Notes under the pieces: model-generated | Database searches by the model: none | Seen by the model: the letters and a program-made list of their open reading frames with translations, nothing else | Told to the model about the DNA's origin: nothing | Assembly: GCF_031458135.1 (NCBI RefSeq) | Contig: NZ_JAVDXW010000001.1 | Span: 3,968,001 to 4,032,000 of the forward strand | Length of the DNA: 64,000 bases | Direction of reading: 5' to 3' | DNA from: Haloactinomyces albus | Lineage (GTDB): Bacteria; Actinomycetota; Actinomycetes; Mycobacteriales; Pseudonocardiaceae | Position numbers and translations under genes: made by a program | In this document: piece after piece, positions 45,201 through 56,800 of the stretch | Layout of the letters: each line of letters begins with the position of its first letter | How positions within the stretch are numbered: position 1 is the first letter of the stretch

Positions 45201-47762
45201 GTTTTCGAGGGTGTCGGTGAGGGGGGTGGTGAGGACGGGGTGGGGGCTGATTTCGATGAAGAGGGTGTGGCCGGTTTCGGTGAGGTTTTGGGCGGTGTCG
45301 TGGAAGTGGACGGTGTTGGCGAGGTTGTTGTACCAGTAGGTGGCGTCGAGGTGGGTGGTGTTGAGGTGGGTGCCGGTGACGGTGGAGTGGAAGGGGATGG
45401 TGGCTGGTTGGGGGGTGATGGGGGCGAGGTCGGTGAGGATGCGGTGGCGTGCGGGGGCGACGTGGGGGCTGTGGGAGGCGTAGTCCACGGCGATGGTGCG
45501 TGCGTGGATGTTGTCGGTGTTGCAGGTGGTGAGGAAGGTGGTGATTTGTTCGGTGGGGCCGGCGATGACGGTGGAGGTGGGGCTGTTGATGGCGGCGATG
45601 TGGAGGTCGGTGGTGTGGGGGGTTTGTAGGCGGGTGTGGATTTCGTGGGCGGGGAGGTTGATGGAGGCCATGCCGCCGGTGCCTGCCAGGGTGCGGATGG
45701 CTTGGGAGCGTAGGGCGATGATGCGGGCGGAGTCGTCCAGGGAGAGTGCGCCGGCGATGTGGGCGGCGGCGATTTCGCCTTGGGAGTGTCCGAGGACGGC
45801 GTCGGGTTCGATGCCGTGGGCGCGCCATAGGGTGGCGAGGCTGATCATCATGGCCCAGAGGGCGGGTTGGACGACGTCGACTCGGTCGAGGAGTTCGGCT
45901 CCGTGGTCGGTGGTGATGGTTTCGAGGAGGTCCCAGTCGGTGTGGGGGGCCAGGGCTTCGGCGCAGGCGTGGAGTTGTTGGGTGAATACGGGGGAGGTGT
46001 TGACGAGGTCGCGGGCCATGCCTGCCCATTGCGAGCCTTGGCCGGGGAAGACGAAGACTCGTTTTCCGGGGCGGCTGGTGTTGGGGATTTCGGTTTGGTG
46101 GAGGGCGGGGGAGGCTCCGCCGATGGCGAGTGTGCCGAGGGTGTCGATGCCGTGTTGGCGGTCGGTGGTGATGATGGCGGCGCGGTGTTCGAAGTGGGTG
46201 CGGGTGGTGGCCAGCGAGTAGGCGATATCGCGGGAGCTCAACTCCGGATGCTTGTCCAGGTGGGCACGTAGCCGTGTTGCCTGATCACGCAATCCTTGTG
46301 CTGTTTTGGCCGAGAGCAGCCAGGGCTGTGCTCCCGGGTCGACGGGGTCGTCGGATTCCGCGGCGGGCTTTTCGGGTTCGGGGGCCTGTTCGAGAATCAC
46401 ATGGGCATTCGTGCCCGAGATGCCGAACGACGATACCGATGATCGGCGCGGACGCCCGTCGGTGGCCCAGTCGTGGGGCTTCGTCAACAACGACACCGCA
46501 CCGGATTCCCAGTCCACGTGGGGGCTGGGCGTTTCGGCATGCAGTGTCGGTGGCAGAACACCATGGCGCATCGCCTGCACCATCTTGATCACACCACTCA
46601 CCCCGGCCGCTGCCTGCGTATGACCGATGTTCGACTTCACTGAGCCCAGCCACAGTGGCTGCTGCCGGGTGTGCTCGCGTCCGTACGTCGTCAACAGTGC
46701 CTGGGCTTCGATGGGGTCGCCGAGGGTGGTGCCGGTGCCGTGGGCCTCGACGGCGTCCACTTCGGCCGCACTCAGCCGGCCGTTCTCCAAAGCCTGGCGG
46801 ATCACCCGCTCCTGTGCCGGGCCGTTCGGCGCACTCAACCCGTTGCTGGCGCCGTCCTGGTTGACCGCCGAGCCACGCACCACTGCCAGGATCGGGTGTC
46901 CGTTGGCTTCGGCGTCGGAGAGGCGCTCCAGCAACAACATGCCCGCCCCTTCGGACATGCCGGTGCCGTCGGCCTCCGCCGAGAACGCCTTGCACCGACC
47001 ATCCGGAGCCAGCGCCCGCTGCCTGCTCATACCGATCATGACGTTCGGCGAGGCCATGACCGTCGAACCACCCGCCAGCGCGAGCGTGCACTCGCGGTTC
47101 CGGAGGGCTTGTACCGCCAGGTGCAGCGTGACCAGCGACGACGAACACGCCGTGTCGACCGTCACCGCAGGGCCTTCCAAACCGAAGGTGTAGGCGACCC
47201 GGCCCGAAGCGACGCTACCCGTGCTCCCCGTCAACTGGTACGCCTCGGTGTCGGCTGTTCCTGCCCCACCGAAGGCGTAGCCGTGGACGACCACTCCGGC
47301 GAACACCCCGGTGCGACCGCCGCGCATGGTGTTCGGGTCGACACCGGCGCGTTCGAACGCCTCCCAGGACGTCTCCAGGAGCAGTCGCTGGTGGGGATCC
47401 GTCGACAATGCCTCGCGCGGGCTGATTCCGAAGAACTCGGCATCGAATTCCCCGGCATCCAGCAGGAAACCGGCCTCACGCGGGTACATTTTCCCCACTG
47501 CGTCCGGGTCCGTATCGAACAGTTTCTCCAGGTCCCAGTCGCGGTCCGTCGGAAACTCGGCGGAGATCGCGTCCGTGCCCGTTGCCACCAGGTCCCACAG
47601 CTCCTCCGGTGAGGAGACACCACCGGGAAACCGGCAGCCCATGCCGACGATCGCGACCGGTTCGTGGTTCTTGTCCTTTTCTTCTTGCAGCCTCCGGTTG
47701 GCCTCTCGCAGGTCGGTCGTCGCACGCTTCAAGTAATCGCGGAGCTTGTCTTCGGTGTTCAT
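42249..47762 (-). CDS. Type I PKS, one module: KS-AT(methylmalonyl)-DH-KR-ACP
   Basis: 1837 residues. Docking coil (1-33), KS (~34-460, [11 protein letters not shown]), AT (~567-865; GHSQG and YASH, methylmalonyl signature). DH (~929-1210) has GYEYGPHF and the LLDSALHPL aspartate/histidine pair, but the first motif is [10 protein letters not shown], with Asn where HxxxGxxxxP has Gly. KR (~1398-1625) has [13 protein letters not shown] (B-type), the serine in YSSATG and the tyrosine in QANYAAAN, so it appears active. ACP (~1690-1760, [10 protein letters not shown]) and a C-terminal docking region follow. Predicted product step: alpha-methyl alkene. Its AT/DH DNA is shared with both modules of the upstream PKS gene and its KR DNA with two others. 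Confidence 0.93.
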   Translation of the reverse strand: MNTEDKLRDYLKRATTDLREANRRLQEEKDKNHEPVAIVGMGCRFPGGVSSPEELWDLVATGTDAISAEFPTDRDWDLEKLFDTDPDAVGKMYPREAGFLLDAGEFDAEFFGISPREALSTDPHQRLLLETSWEAFERAGVDPNTMRGGRTGVFAGVVVHGYAFGGAGTADTEAYQLTGSTGSVASGRVAYTFGLEGPAVTVDTACSSSLVTLHLAVQALRNRECTLALAGGSTVMASPNVMIGMSRQRALAPDGRCKAFSAEADGTGMSEGAGMLLLERLSDAEANGHPILAVVRGSAVNQDGASNGLSAPNGPAQERVIRQALENGRLSAAEVDAVEAHGTGTTLGDPIEAQALLTTYGREHTRQQPLWLGSVKSNIGHTQAAAGVSGVIKMVQAMRHGVLPPTLHAETPSPHVDWESGAVSLLTKPHDWATDGRPRRSSVSSFGISGTNAHVILEQAPEPEKPAAESDDPVDPGAQPWLLSAKTAQGLRDQATRLRAHLDKHPELSSRDIAYSLATTRTHFEHRAAIITTDRQHGIDTLGTLAIGGASPALHQTEIPNTSRPGKRVFVFPGQGSQWAGMARDLVNTSPVFTQQLHACAEALAPHTDWDLLETITTDHGAELLDRVDVVQPALWAMMISLATLWRAHGIEPDAVLGHSQGEIAAAHIAGALSLDDSARIIALRSQAIRTLAGTGGMASINLPAHEIHTRLQTPHTTDLHIAAINSPTSTVIAGPTEQITTFLTTCNTDNIHARTIAVDYASHSPHVAPARHRILTDLAPITPQPATIPFHSTVTGTHLNTTHLDATYWYNNLANTVHFHDTAQNLTETGHTLFIEISPHPVLTTPLTDTLENTPATTISTLRRHEHTPTQFTTALTQAHLHGHSPTWTTLTPHAHHIELPTYPFQHQHYWLHTPTTTNDPTTLGITPTNHPLLSTATELPNNQGWLFTGQLTQTTQPWIPEHAILNTVLLPGTAYIDLALHAATHTNTPHINELTLESPLILDTDTNLQLQLHISEPHPNTHQRTLTLHTRTTNTNDWTRHATATLTTNPTPKTPDTHWATHWPPTEATPLNLDGLYNQLNEHGYEYGPHFQGLRKAWRHGNNTYAEIALPENTNTTNHHIHPALLDSALHPLVLNTHENKIRLPFTWSGINLHTGAMNNPTRLRVQLSESSDQQVSLRLADEDGTELVNISALAVRPISTEQLDALRANRPRTLYTVEWTAANGTAYSETPAPLHTLETPDADAVRRLADSSEAPPRSLLVHATDHGDDIPEAVHTLTARLLELTQVFLDEPAFADTHLVITTRGAMSTGGAETVVDLPGAAVWGLIRTAQSEHPDRITLLDLDPDTDPETVDTEAVVKDVWTHGEPQVAIRSGTLCVPRVARNVVRSGDVGGAELDPAGTVLITGGTGTLGALIAHHLVTHHDITHLHLTSRRGPHAPGATQLQHDLEQLGAHVTITAADLSDPHTTHQLIHTIPTTHPLTAIIHTAGVLDDTVLTTMTPTQLHTTLTPKVDAAWNLHTATTDHDLAAFILYSSATGTLGNPGQANYAAANTFLDALAHHRHTHGLPATSLAWGLWTESSTLTEGLRTHDITRIRRSGLTPLTNHDGLTLFDTALHHNQPTYLATQLNTTALQHQHDTRTLPPILSNLVRTNPHTASNPRTLTEQLAELDPTAQHELLRTTLQTHIAAVLALPDPNTIDTNQAFKNMGFDSVTAVELRNRLNTATGLRLPATLIFDHPTLTALANHIRTELVPAERDAAQSVLEDLTRLETALLALSADTEHRPRITARLQNLVARWTENEQNGESEVSDQIESATVDDVFDFIDKELGRTSN
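42891..43567. repeat. KR-encoding DNA repeat, copy in the 42249-47762 PKS gene
   Basis: 677 nt that appear identical to 53597-54273 and 60094-60770 (constant offsets 10706 and 17203). Encodes the KR core from the cofactor loop to the substrate-proximal end. With the 60 kb copy the match runs on, with one mismatch, to 43601. Confidence 0.85.
44291..46757. repeat. AT-DH (and KS 3' end) DNA repeat, copy in the 42249-47762 PKS gene
   Basis: 44291-46326 (2036 nt) matches 55918-57953 at offset 11627. 44626-46757 (2132 nt) matches 50064-52195 at offset 5438. Both matches are gap-free, and every position compared was identical. The blocks start and stop abruptly at different points for the two partners, implying separate exchange events. 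Confidence 0.85.
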
Positions 47763-47806
47763 TCGGCACTACCTTCTCTGCACATCGCTGGGCGTGGTGT
47801 GGTGGC

Positions 47807-50800
47807 TCAGAGGGATCCGAGTTCCTCGTCCAAAGCCTCGAAAAGCTCCTCGTCGGAAGCCACGTCGAGACTGTCGTCGACGTTCGAACGCTCGGTCAGA
47901 TTGCGCAGGATCGTCTGGAGCCGCACCACCACGGAGCTACGCACTTCGTCTCCTGACGAGTGAGCCAGAACTTTCGTCTCCAGGCGGTCCAGGTCGGCGA
48001 GCAATGGTGCGGCGAGTTCCTTTTCGTCCGGGACCATCTCGCTCTGCAGGTGCTCGGTGATCGCGGTGATCGTCGGATAGTCGAAGATCAATGTGGCGGG
48101 CAGATGCAAGCCAGTCGCGGCGTTGAGCCGGTTGCGCAGTTCCACCGCGGTGAGCGAGTCGAAGCCCAGATCCTTCAGCGGCCGGTCATCTTCGATCCCG
48201 CTCGCGTCGGGATGGCGCAGCACCACCGCGACCTGCGTTCGGACCGTGTCGAGCACGAGTTCACGCATTTCGTCCTCGTTCAGCCCGGCCAGTCGGCGCT
48301 GTAGGCTCGGAACCTGTTCGAATTGCTCGTTCCGGGCATCGCCGACCAGCTCGCCGAGCACGGCGGGCAGGTTTCCGGATGCGTGCTTGCGTCGGTACGC
48401 GGCAAGGTTCAACCGTGCCGGGACCACGGCAGGTAATGCGGTGAGCAACGCAGCGTCGAAGAGCCTGAGCGCCTCGTTTGTGGGCATCAGGCCGATTCCC
48501 GAGTCGCTGGGCCGTGACGCCAAGTGCTTGTTTCCACCGTCCGCCCAGTAACCCCAGGCGAGACTGCTTGCCGGGTGCCCGTGAGCGTGGCGATGGTGAG
48601 CCAGGGCTTCGAAGAAGGTGTGCACGAAGGCGGCATCGAGTTGATCGGCTTCACCGAGGGAACCGGCGGCCGAGGAGTAGAGCACGAACGCGGCGAGGTC
48701 CAAACCGGCGGTGGCGTTGTGCAGATGCCAGGCCGTGCCGATCCCGGAGGACAGCGCATCGTCGAGCTCGTCGACCCCCGTCGACGACATCGGCGCGTGG
48801 CCGGAGGTTCCCATGGTGTGGATCACGGCGGTCAGCGGGTGCTGCGGGTCGACCGAGTCGACCAGCTCACGGACGGTCTGCGCATCACTCGTGTCGACCG
48901 CGGCGATGTTGACTTGTGCGCCGTGTTGTTCGAGAGCACGATGAAGGTCGTCTCCGACGGTGCCGCCGGGATCGGCCAGCAACAGGTGACGGACACCGTA
49001 GTGGGTGACCAGGTGATCGGCGGTCAACGCGCCCAGGGCATCACTGCCCATGGTGACCAGGACGGTCCCCTCCGGATCCAGGCCCTCGCTCTGCCCTGTC
49101 TCGGACATGGCGGTGCGCACCAGGCGGGGAACCCGGACAGTACCGCCGCGCAGGGCCAGCTGAGGTTCGGCACTGGCCGAGACACGTGCGATCAGCTCGG
49201 GCTCGGGGGGCTCGGACGTATCGAGGTCGAGCAGGGTGATCCGGCCCGGGTGCGTGTTCTGTTCGGTGTGGACCAGCCCCCAGACACTCGCAGCGGCCAG
49301 GTCGTCGTTCACCGCATCGTCCACGCCGGTGGACACCGCACCGCGCGTGACGACCACCAGTCGGCCATCCTCGTTCGCCGGTTCACCGAGGAAAGCCCGA
49401 ACCTTTCCGAGAACGTCGTGGGAGACGCTCTTCGTGGCCTCGAGCACGTCCTCGTTTGCCGGAGCCTCCACCGAAATCACCTGCGGATCCGGTCCGTCCG
49501 GCTGTGCGGGGGAGGAAAACTCGATCCACTCTCGACACAGCAGCGAGTTCTGCCGCTTGGCGCGGGCGGCGGCGAGCTGGTCCGGAGTGACGGCGCGGAC
49601 GGTGAGCGAGTCGATCTCAATTACCGGTGTGCCGTACTGATCGGTCAGCCGTAGGGAGATTGCGTCCTCCGCGACAGGCGCGGTGTATGCCCGGAGTTTT
49701 CCGTGCGCGGGACTTCCCAAGCGGACTCCGGACCAGGCGAATGGCATTCGTAGTTCCGAATGCTGCTCGCCTTCGGCCGGACCGTGGTAAAGGGCGGCCG
49801 GCAGGGCGCTGTCGAGGAGGGCTGGGTGGATGTGGTGGTTGGTGGTGTTGGTGTTTTCGGGGAGGGCGATTTCGGCGTAGGTGTTGTCGCCGTGGCGCCA
49901 TGCGGCCCTCAGGTTCCGGTAGGTGGGGCCGTACGTGATGCCCAGGTGATCGAGCTGGTCGTATAGTTCGTCGACGTCGATCTGGGTGGCCTCCGGGGGC
50001 GGCCAAGTCCCCGTCGAACTTCTGTTGTCGCTGTCCGATTCGATCGGAGGTTCGGACAGTACTGCGGTGGCGTGTCGTGTCCAGTCGTTGGTGTTGGTGG
50101 TGCGGGTGTGCAGGGTGAGGGTGCGTTGGTGGGTGTTGGGGTGGGGTTCGCTGATGTGGAGTTGGAGTTGGAGGTTGGTGTCGGTGTCGAGGATGAGGGG
50201 GGATTCGAGGGTGAGTTCGTTGATGTGGGGGGTGTTGGTGTGGGTGGCGGCGTGGAGGGCGAGGTCGATGTAGGCGGTTCCGGGGAGGAGGACGGTGTTG
50301 AGGATGGCGTGTTCGGGGATCCAGGGTTGGGTTGTTTGGGTGAGTTGGCCGGTGAATAGCCAGCCTTGGTTGTTGGGGAGTTCGGTGGCTGTGCTGAGGA
50401 GTGGGTGGTTTGTTGGGGTGATGCCGAGGGTGGTGGGGTCGTTGGTGGTGGTTGGGGTGTGTAGCCAGTAGTGCTGGTGTTGGAAGGGGTAGGTGGGGAG
50501 TTCGATGTGGTGTGCGTGGGGGGTGAGGGTGGTCCAGGTGGGGCTGTGGCCGTGGAGGTGGGCTTGGGTGAGGGCGGTGGTGAATTGGGTGGGGGTGTGT
50601 TCGTGGCGGCGGAGTGTGCTGATGGTGGTGGCGGGGGTGTTTTCGAGGGTGTCGGTGAGGGGGGTGGTGAGGACGGGGTGGGGGCTGATTTCGATGAAGA
50701 GGGTGTGGCCGGTTTCGGTGAGGTTTTGGGCGGTGTCGTGGAAGTGGACGGTGTTGGCGAGGTTGTTGTACCAGTAGGTGGCGTCGAGGTGGGTGGTGTT

Positions 50801-53800
50801 GAGGTGGGTGCCGGTGACGGTGGAGTGGAAGGGGATGGTGGCTGGTTGGGGGGTGATGGGGGCGAGGTCGGTGAGGATGCGGTGGCGTGCGGGGGCGACG
50901 TGGGGGCTGTGGGAGGCGTAGTCCACGGCGATGGTGCGTGCGTGGATGTTGTCGGTGTTGCAGGTGGTGAGGAAGGTGGTGATTTGTTCGGTGGGGCCGG
51001 CGATGACGGTGGAGGTGGGGCTGTTGATGGCGGCGATGTGGAGGTCGGTGGTGTGGGGGGTTTGTAGGCGGGTGTGGATTTCGTGGGCGGGGAGGTTGAT
51101 GGAGGCCATGCCGCCGGTGCCTGCCAGGGTGCGGATGGCTTGGGAGCGTAGGGCGATGATGCGGGCGGAGTCGTCCAGGGAGAGTGCGCCGGCGATGTGG
51201 GCGGCGGCGATTTCGCCTTGGGAGTGTCCGAGGACGGCGTCGGGTTCGATGCCGTGGGCGCGCCATAGGGTGGCGAGGCTGATCATCATGGCCCAGAGGG
51301 CGGGTTGGACGACGTCGACTCGGTCGAGGAGTTCGGCTCCGTGGTCGGTGGTGATGGTTTCGAGGAGGTCCCAGTCGGTGTGGGGGGCCAGGGCTTCGGC
51401 GCAGGCGTGGAGTTGTTGGGTGAATACGGGGGAGGTGTTGACGAGGTCGCGGGCCATGCCTGCCCATTGCGAGCCTTGGCCGGGGAAGACGAAGACTCGT
51501 TTTCCGGGGCGGCTGGTGTTGGGGATTTCGGTTTGGTGGAGGGCGGGGGAGGCTCCGCCGATGGCGAGTGTGCCGAGGGTGTCGATGCCGTGTTGGCGGT
51601 CGGTGGTGATGATGGCGGCGCGGTGTTCGAAGTGGGTGCGGGTGGTGGCCAGCGAGTAGGCGATATCGCGGGAGCTCAACTCCGGATGCTTGTCCAGGTG
51701 GGCACGTAGCCGTGTTGCCTGATCACGCAATCCTTGTGCTGTTTTGGCCGAGAGCAGCCAGGGCTGTGCTCCCGGGTCGACGGGGTCGTCGGATTCCGCG
51801 GCGGGCTTTTCGGGTTCGGGGGCCTGTTCGAGAATCACATGGGCATTCGTGCCCGAGATGCCGAACGACGATACCGATGATCGGCGCGGACGCCCGTCGG
51901 TGGCCCAGTCGTGGGGCTTCGTCAACAACGACACCGCACCGGATTCCCAGTCCACGTGGGGGCTGGGCGTTTCGGCATGCAGTGTCGGTGGCAGAACACC
52001 ATGGCGCATCGCCTGCACCATCTTGATCACACCACTCACCCCGGCCGCTGCCTGCGTATGACCGATGTTCGACTTCACTGAGCCCAGCCACAGTGGCTGC
52101 TGCCGGGTGTGCTCGCGTCCGTACGTCGTCAACAGTGCCTGGGCTTCGATGGGGTCGCCGAGGGTGGTGCCGGTGCCGTGGGCCTCGACGGCGTCGATGT
52201 CGGCGGGGGTGAGTCCGGCGTTGGTCAGGGCTTGGCGGATGACTCGTTCTTGGGAGGGTCCGTTCGGTGCGGTGAGTCCGTTGCTGGCGCCGTCCTGGTT
52301 GACCGCCGAGCCACGCACCAGGCCCAGGATTTGGTGTCCGTTGGCTTGGGCTTCGGAGAGCCGTTCCAGTAGCAGCACCCCGACACCCTCGGCGAATCCT
52401 GTGCCGTCGGCCTCCGCCGAGAACGCCTTGCACCGACCATCTGCGGCGAGACCCCGCTGCCGGGCGAAGTCGACGAACAGATCGGGACTGGTGTTGACGG
52501 TGACACCGGCTGCGAGGGCCAGTGTGCAGTCGCCGTTGTTCAGTGCCTTGGCAGCCATGTGCAGCGCGACCAGCGACGACGAACACGCCGTGTCGACACT
52601 GACCGCAGGGCCTTCCAAACCGAAGGTGTAGGCGACCCGGCCCGAAGCGACACTGCCGGTGTTGCCGGTCAGGAGGTATCCCTCGACATCGTGGGCCCCG
52701 ACACGAGTCGCGTCGGCAGTGCTCGGCCCGTAGTTCTGCGTGATGATGCCGGTGAACACGCCTGTGGGAGTGTTGCGCAGAGTGTGGGGAACGATTGCGG
52801 CGCGTTCGAACGCCTCCCAGCTCGTCTCCAACAGGAGCCGCTGCTGCGGATCCATGGCGAGCGCTTCACGCGGGGAAATCCCGAAGAAGGCCGGATCGAA
52901 GTCGCCCGCATTGTTCAGAAACCCACCGGTGGTGGTGTAGGTGGTTCCCGTTCGGTCGGGATCGGGGTGATGCAGATGGGAGAGATCCCAGCCACGATCG
53001 GTGGGGAACGGGCCCATCGCGTCCTGCCCGGCGAGCAGCATGTCCCACATGTCCTCGGGCGAGTTCACATCACCCGGATACCGGCAGGCCATGCCGACGA
53101 TCGCGATCGGATCGTCGGCATCGGCCGTGCTCGTCGTCGCCTGGACGGCTTCGGGGGCAGGAGCGCTGTCGAGCACCAGCTCGGTTCGTATGTGGTTGGC
53201 GAGTGCGGTGAGGGTGGGGTGGTCGAAGATCAGCGTGGCAGGCAGGCGGAGTCCGGTGGCGGTGTTGAGCCGGTTGCGCAGTTCCACCGCTGTCAGGGAA
53301 TCGAAGCCGAGATCGTTGAAGGCTTGGTCGGGAGAGATGGCTGTCGAGGATTCGTGTCCCAGGACAGCGGCCACCTGTTCGGCGAGCAGTGTGAGTAGCG
53401 CGTCCTGCCGTTCCGATTCGGGCAGCTCGGAGAGTCGCTGCAGCAGCGAGGCCTTCTCGGCGGTAGCCGGTTTCGGCTTGGTGTGGTGTTGGTTGGTGGG
53501 TTGGTGGGGGGCGAGGTTGGTGAGGATGGTGGGGAGGGTGTTGGTGTTGGCTTGGTGGCGTAGTTGTTGGCGGTCGAGGTGGCTGGCGAAGAGGTAGGGC
53601 TGGTTGTGGTGGAGGGCGGTGTCGAAGAGGGTGAGGCCGTCGTGGTTGGTCAGGGGGGTGAGGCCGGAGCGGCGTATGCGGGTGATGTCGTGGGTGCGGA
53701 GTCCTTCGGTGAGGGTGCTGCTTTCGGTCCAGAGGCCCCAGGCGAGGCTGGTGGCGGGGAGTCCGTGGGTGTGGCGGTGGTGGGCGAGGGCGTCGAGGAA

Positions 53801-56800
53801 GGTGTTGGCGGCGGCGTAGTTGGCTTGGCCGGGGTTGCCGAGGGTGCCGGTGGCTGAGGAGTAGAGGATGAAGGCGGCGAGGTCGTGGTCGGTGGTGGCG
53901 GTGTGGAGGTTCCAGGCTGCGTCGACTTTGGGGGTGAGGGTGGTGTGGAGTTGGGTGGGGGTCATGGTGGTGAGGACGGTGTCGTCGAGGACGCCGGCGG
54001 TGTGGATGATGGCGGTGAGGGGGTGTGTGGTGGGGATGGTGTGGATGAGTTGGTGGGTGGTGTGGGGGTCGCTGAGGTCGGCGGCGGTGATGGTGACGTG
54101 GGCGCCGAGTTGTTCGAGGTCGTGTTGGAGTTGGGTGGCGCCGGGGGCGTGGGGGCCGCGGCGGCTGGTGAGGTGGAGGTGGGTGATGTCGTGGTGGGTG
54201 ACCAGGTGGTGGGCGATGAGTGCGCCCAGGGTGCCGGTGCCACCGGTGATCAACACCGTGCCCGCGGGATCCAACTGGGTGGGAATGGTGAGGGTGTGCT
54301 TGCCGATGTTGCGTCCCCGCTGCAGGTGTCGGAACGCTTCCGGCGCGTGCCGAATATCGGTGGCGTGCAGCGACAGCGGAGTGAGGATTCCCTGCTCGAA
54401 CAGGTCGCGCAGCTCGGTCAGCATCTCCTGGTGCCGGTTCGGGTCCGCCTCCACCAGATCGAATGCGCGGTAGTACACGCCGGGGTGGTGTTCACCGACC
54501 TCGTCGACATCCCGAATGTCCGTCTTGCCCATTTCGATGAAGCGCCCGCCACCAGGTGGCAGCAGACGCAGTGATGCGTCGACGAACTCGTTGGCCAGGG
54601 AGTTGAGCACGACGTCGATCCCGCCGGAGATGTCGAACCGGTTCTCGAAGTCCAGTGTGCGGGAATTGGCGACGTGTTCGTCGTCCAGGCCTGCGGTGCG
54701 CAGGATGTGCCACTTGCCCGGACTGGCGGTGGCGAAGATTTCCATCCCCCAGTGACGGGCAAGCTGGCACGCGGCCTGACCGACACCGCCGGCAGCCGCG
54801 TGGATCAGAATCTTCTCACCCGCTCGAACATCGGCCAGGTCCCGGAGCCCGTAGTAGGCCGTCAGGAAGACCACCGGAATCGCGGCCGCTTGGGCATAGG
54901 TCCAGCCGGTGGGCATGCGAACCAGCCAGCGATGGTCGACGACGGCGGTAGGAGCGGCAGCGCTGCTGACCAGTCCCATTACCTTGTCGCCGGGAGCGAG
55001 GGACGTGACGTCCGGAGCCGTTTCCAGAACGACGCCGGCGGCCTCGCTCCCGATGGTTCCGTGCCCGGGGTAGACACCCAGAACGATCAGGACGTCCCGG
55101 AAGTTGACTCCGGTGGCGCGGACCGCGATGCGGACCTGGCCGGGGTCCAGGGGCCGGGCGGCGTCCGAGTACTCCTCCAGAGTGAGGTTGTCGATCGTGC
55201 CAGGAGCGGTGAAGTCCAGGCGCCACGGACCCTCGTCGGGTGGTGTCAGCGTACCGGTCTTGGCTTCACTCAGCCGGGGGACGTACAGGGTTTCGGAACG
55301 CAGGGCGAGCTGTGGCTCGTTGGCGGCCAGTGCCCGTGCGACCAGCTGAGCGTCGGGCTCGGAATCGTCCTGAGGATCGAGGTCGAGCAGGGTGATCCGG
55401 TCGGGATGCTCGGATTGGGCGGTGCGGATCAGTCCCCACACCGCGGAGGCAGGCAGATCGGTGATCTTGTCGCCGATGTCGGTGGACACCGCGCCACGAG
55501 TGGTGATCACGAGCTGGGTGTCTTCGAGAGCGGGTTCAGCGAGGAATGCTTGAACGAACTCCATGAGCTGAGCGACCAGGGTGTGCGTTGTCCCCGGTAG
55601 GTCCTCGCCGTGGGGAGCCTGTGCGACCGCCACCAACGTTTCGGGAGTCGCGTCACCGACGGCCGCAAGGTCGAGCCCGGGGAGCGTGAGCACGTCCGGC
55701 TCTGCGGTGGTCCCGCCGGGATCCGGCAGGGAGTTCCAGCTGATCTGGTACCCGTTGCTGCCGCCACTACGGGTGCTGGCGAGTTGGGCGGGGTCGATGG
55801 AGCGCAGGGTGAGCGATTCGGCGGTGCCGACGAGGCTGCCTTCGGGATCGGCGAGTGCAATCCGGCAGGTGTCGTCGGCAGTGGTGGTGATGCGTACTCG
55901 GAGCTCGGTGGCTCGGTCGGTGTGCAGGTTGATTCCGGACCAGGTGAATGGGAGTCGTATTTTGTTTTCGTGGGTGTTGAGGACGAGTGGGTGTAGGGCG
56001 CTGTCGAGGAGGGCTGGGTGGATGTGGTGGTTGGTGGTGTTGGTGTTTTCGGGGAGGGCGATTTCGGCGTAGGTGTTGTTGCCGTGGCGCCATGCTTTGC
56101 GTAGTCCTTGGAAGTGTGGGCCGTATTCGTATCCGTGTTCGTTTAGTTGGTTGTAGAGGCCGTCCAGGTTGAGGGGTGTTGCTTCGGTGGGGGGCCAGTG
56201 GGTGGCCCAGTGTGTGTCTGGGGTTTTTGGGGTGGGGTTTGTGGTCAGGGTGGCGGTGGCGTGTCGTGTCCAGTCGTTGGTGTTGGTGGTGCGGGTGTGC
56301 AGGGTGAGGGTGCGTTGGTGGGTGTTGGGGTGGGGTTCGCTGATGTGGAGTTGGAGTTGGAGGTTGGTGTCGGTGTCGAGGATGAGGGGGGATTCGAGGG
56401 TGAGTTCGTTGATGTGGGGGGTGTTGGTGTGGGTGGCGGCGTGGAGGGCGAGGTCGATGTAGGCGGTTCCGGGGAGGAGGACGGTGTTGAGGATGGCGTG
56501 TTCGGGGATCCAGGGTTGGGTTGTTTGGGTGAGTTGGCCGGTGAATAGCCAGCCTTGGTTGTTGGGGAGTTCGGTGGCTGTGCTGAGGAGTGGGTGGTTT
56601 GTTGGGGTGATGCCGAGGGTGGTGGGGTCGTTGGTGGTGGTTGGGGTGTGTAGCCAGTAGTGCTGGTGTTGGAAGGGGTAGGTGGGGAGTTCGATGTGGT
56701 GTGCGTGGGGGGTGAGGGTGGTCCAGGTGGGGCTGTGGCCGTGGAGGTGGGCTTGGGTGAGGGCGGTGGTGAATTGGGTGGGGGTGTGTTCGTGGCGGCG

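Noticed and set aside
44520-45629. Long plus-strand frames rich in Gly and Val (repeated near 50.5 and 56.7 kb), resembling glycine-rich repeat proteins
   Set aside because: They are exact antisense shadows of the repeated AT/DH coding DNA; their Gly/Val content comes from the Thr/His-rich PKS codons on the other strand, and the PKS frames contain intact motifs.
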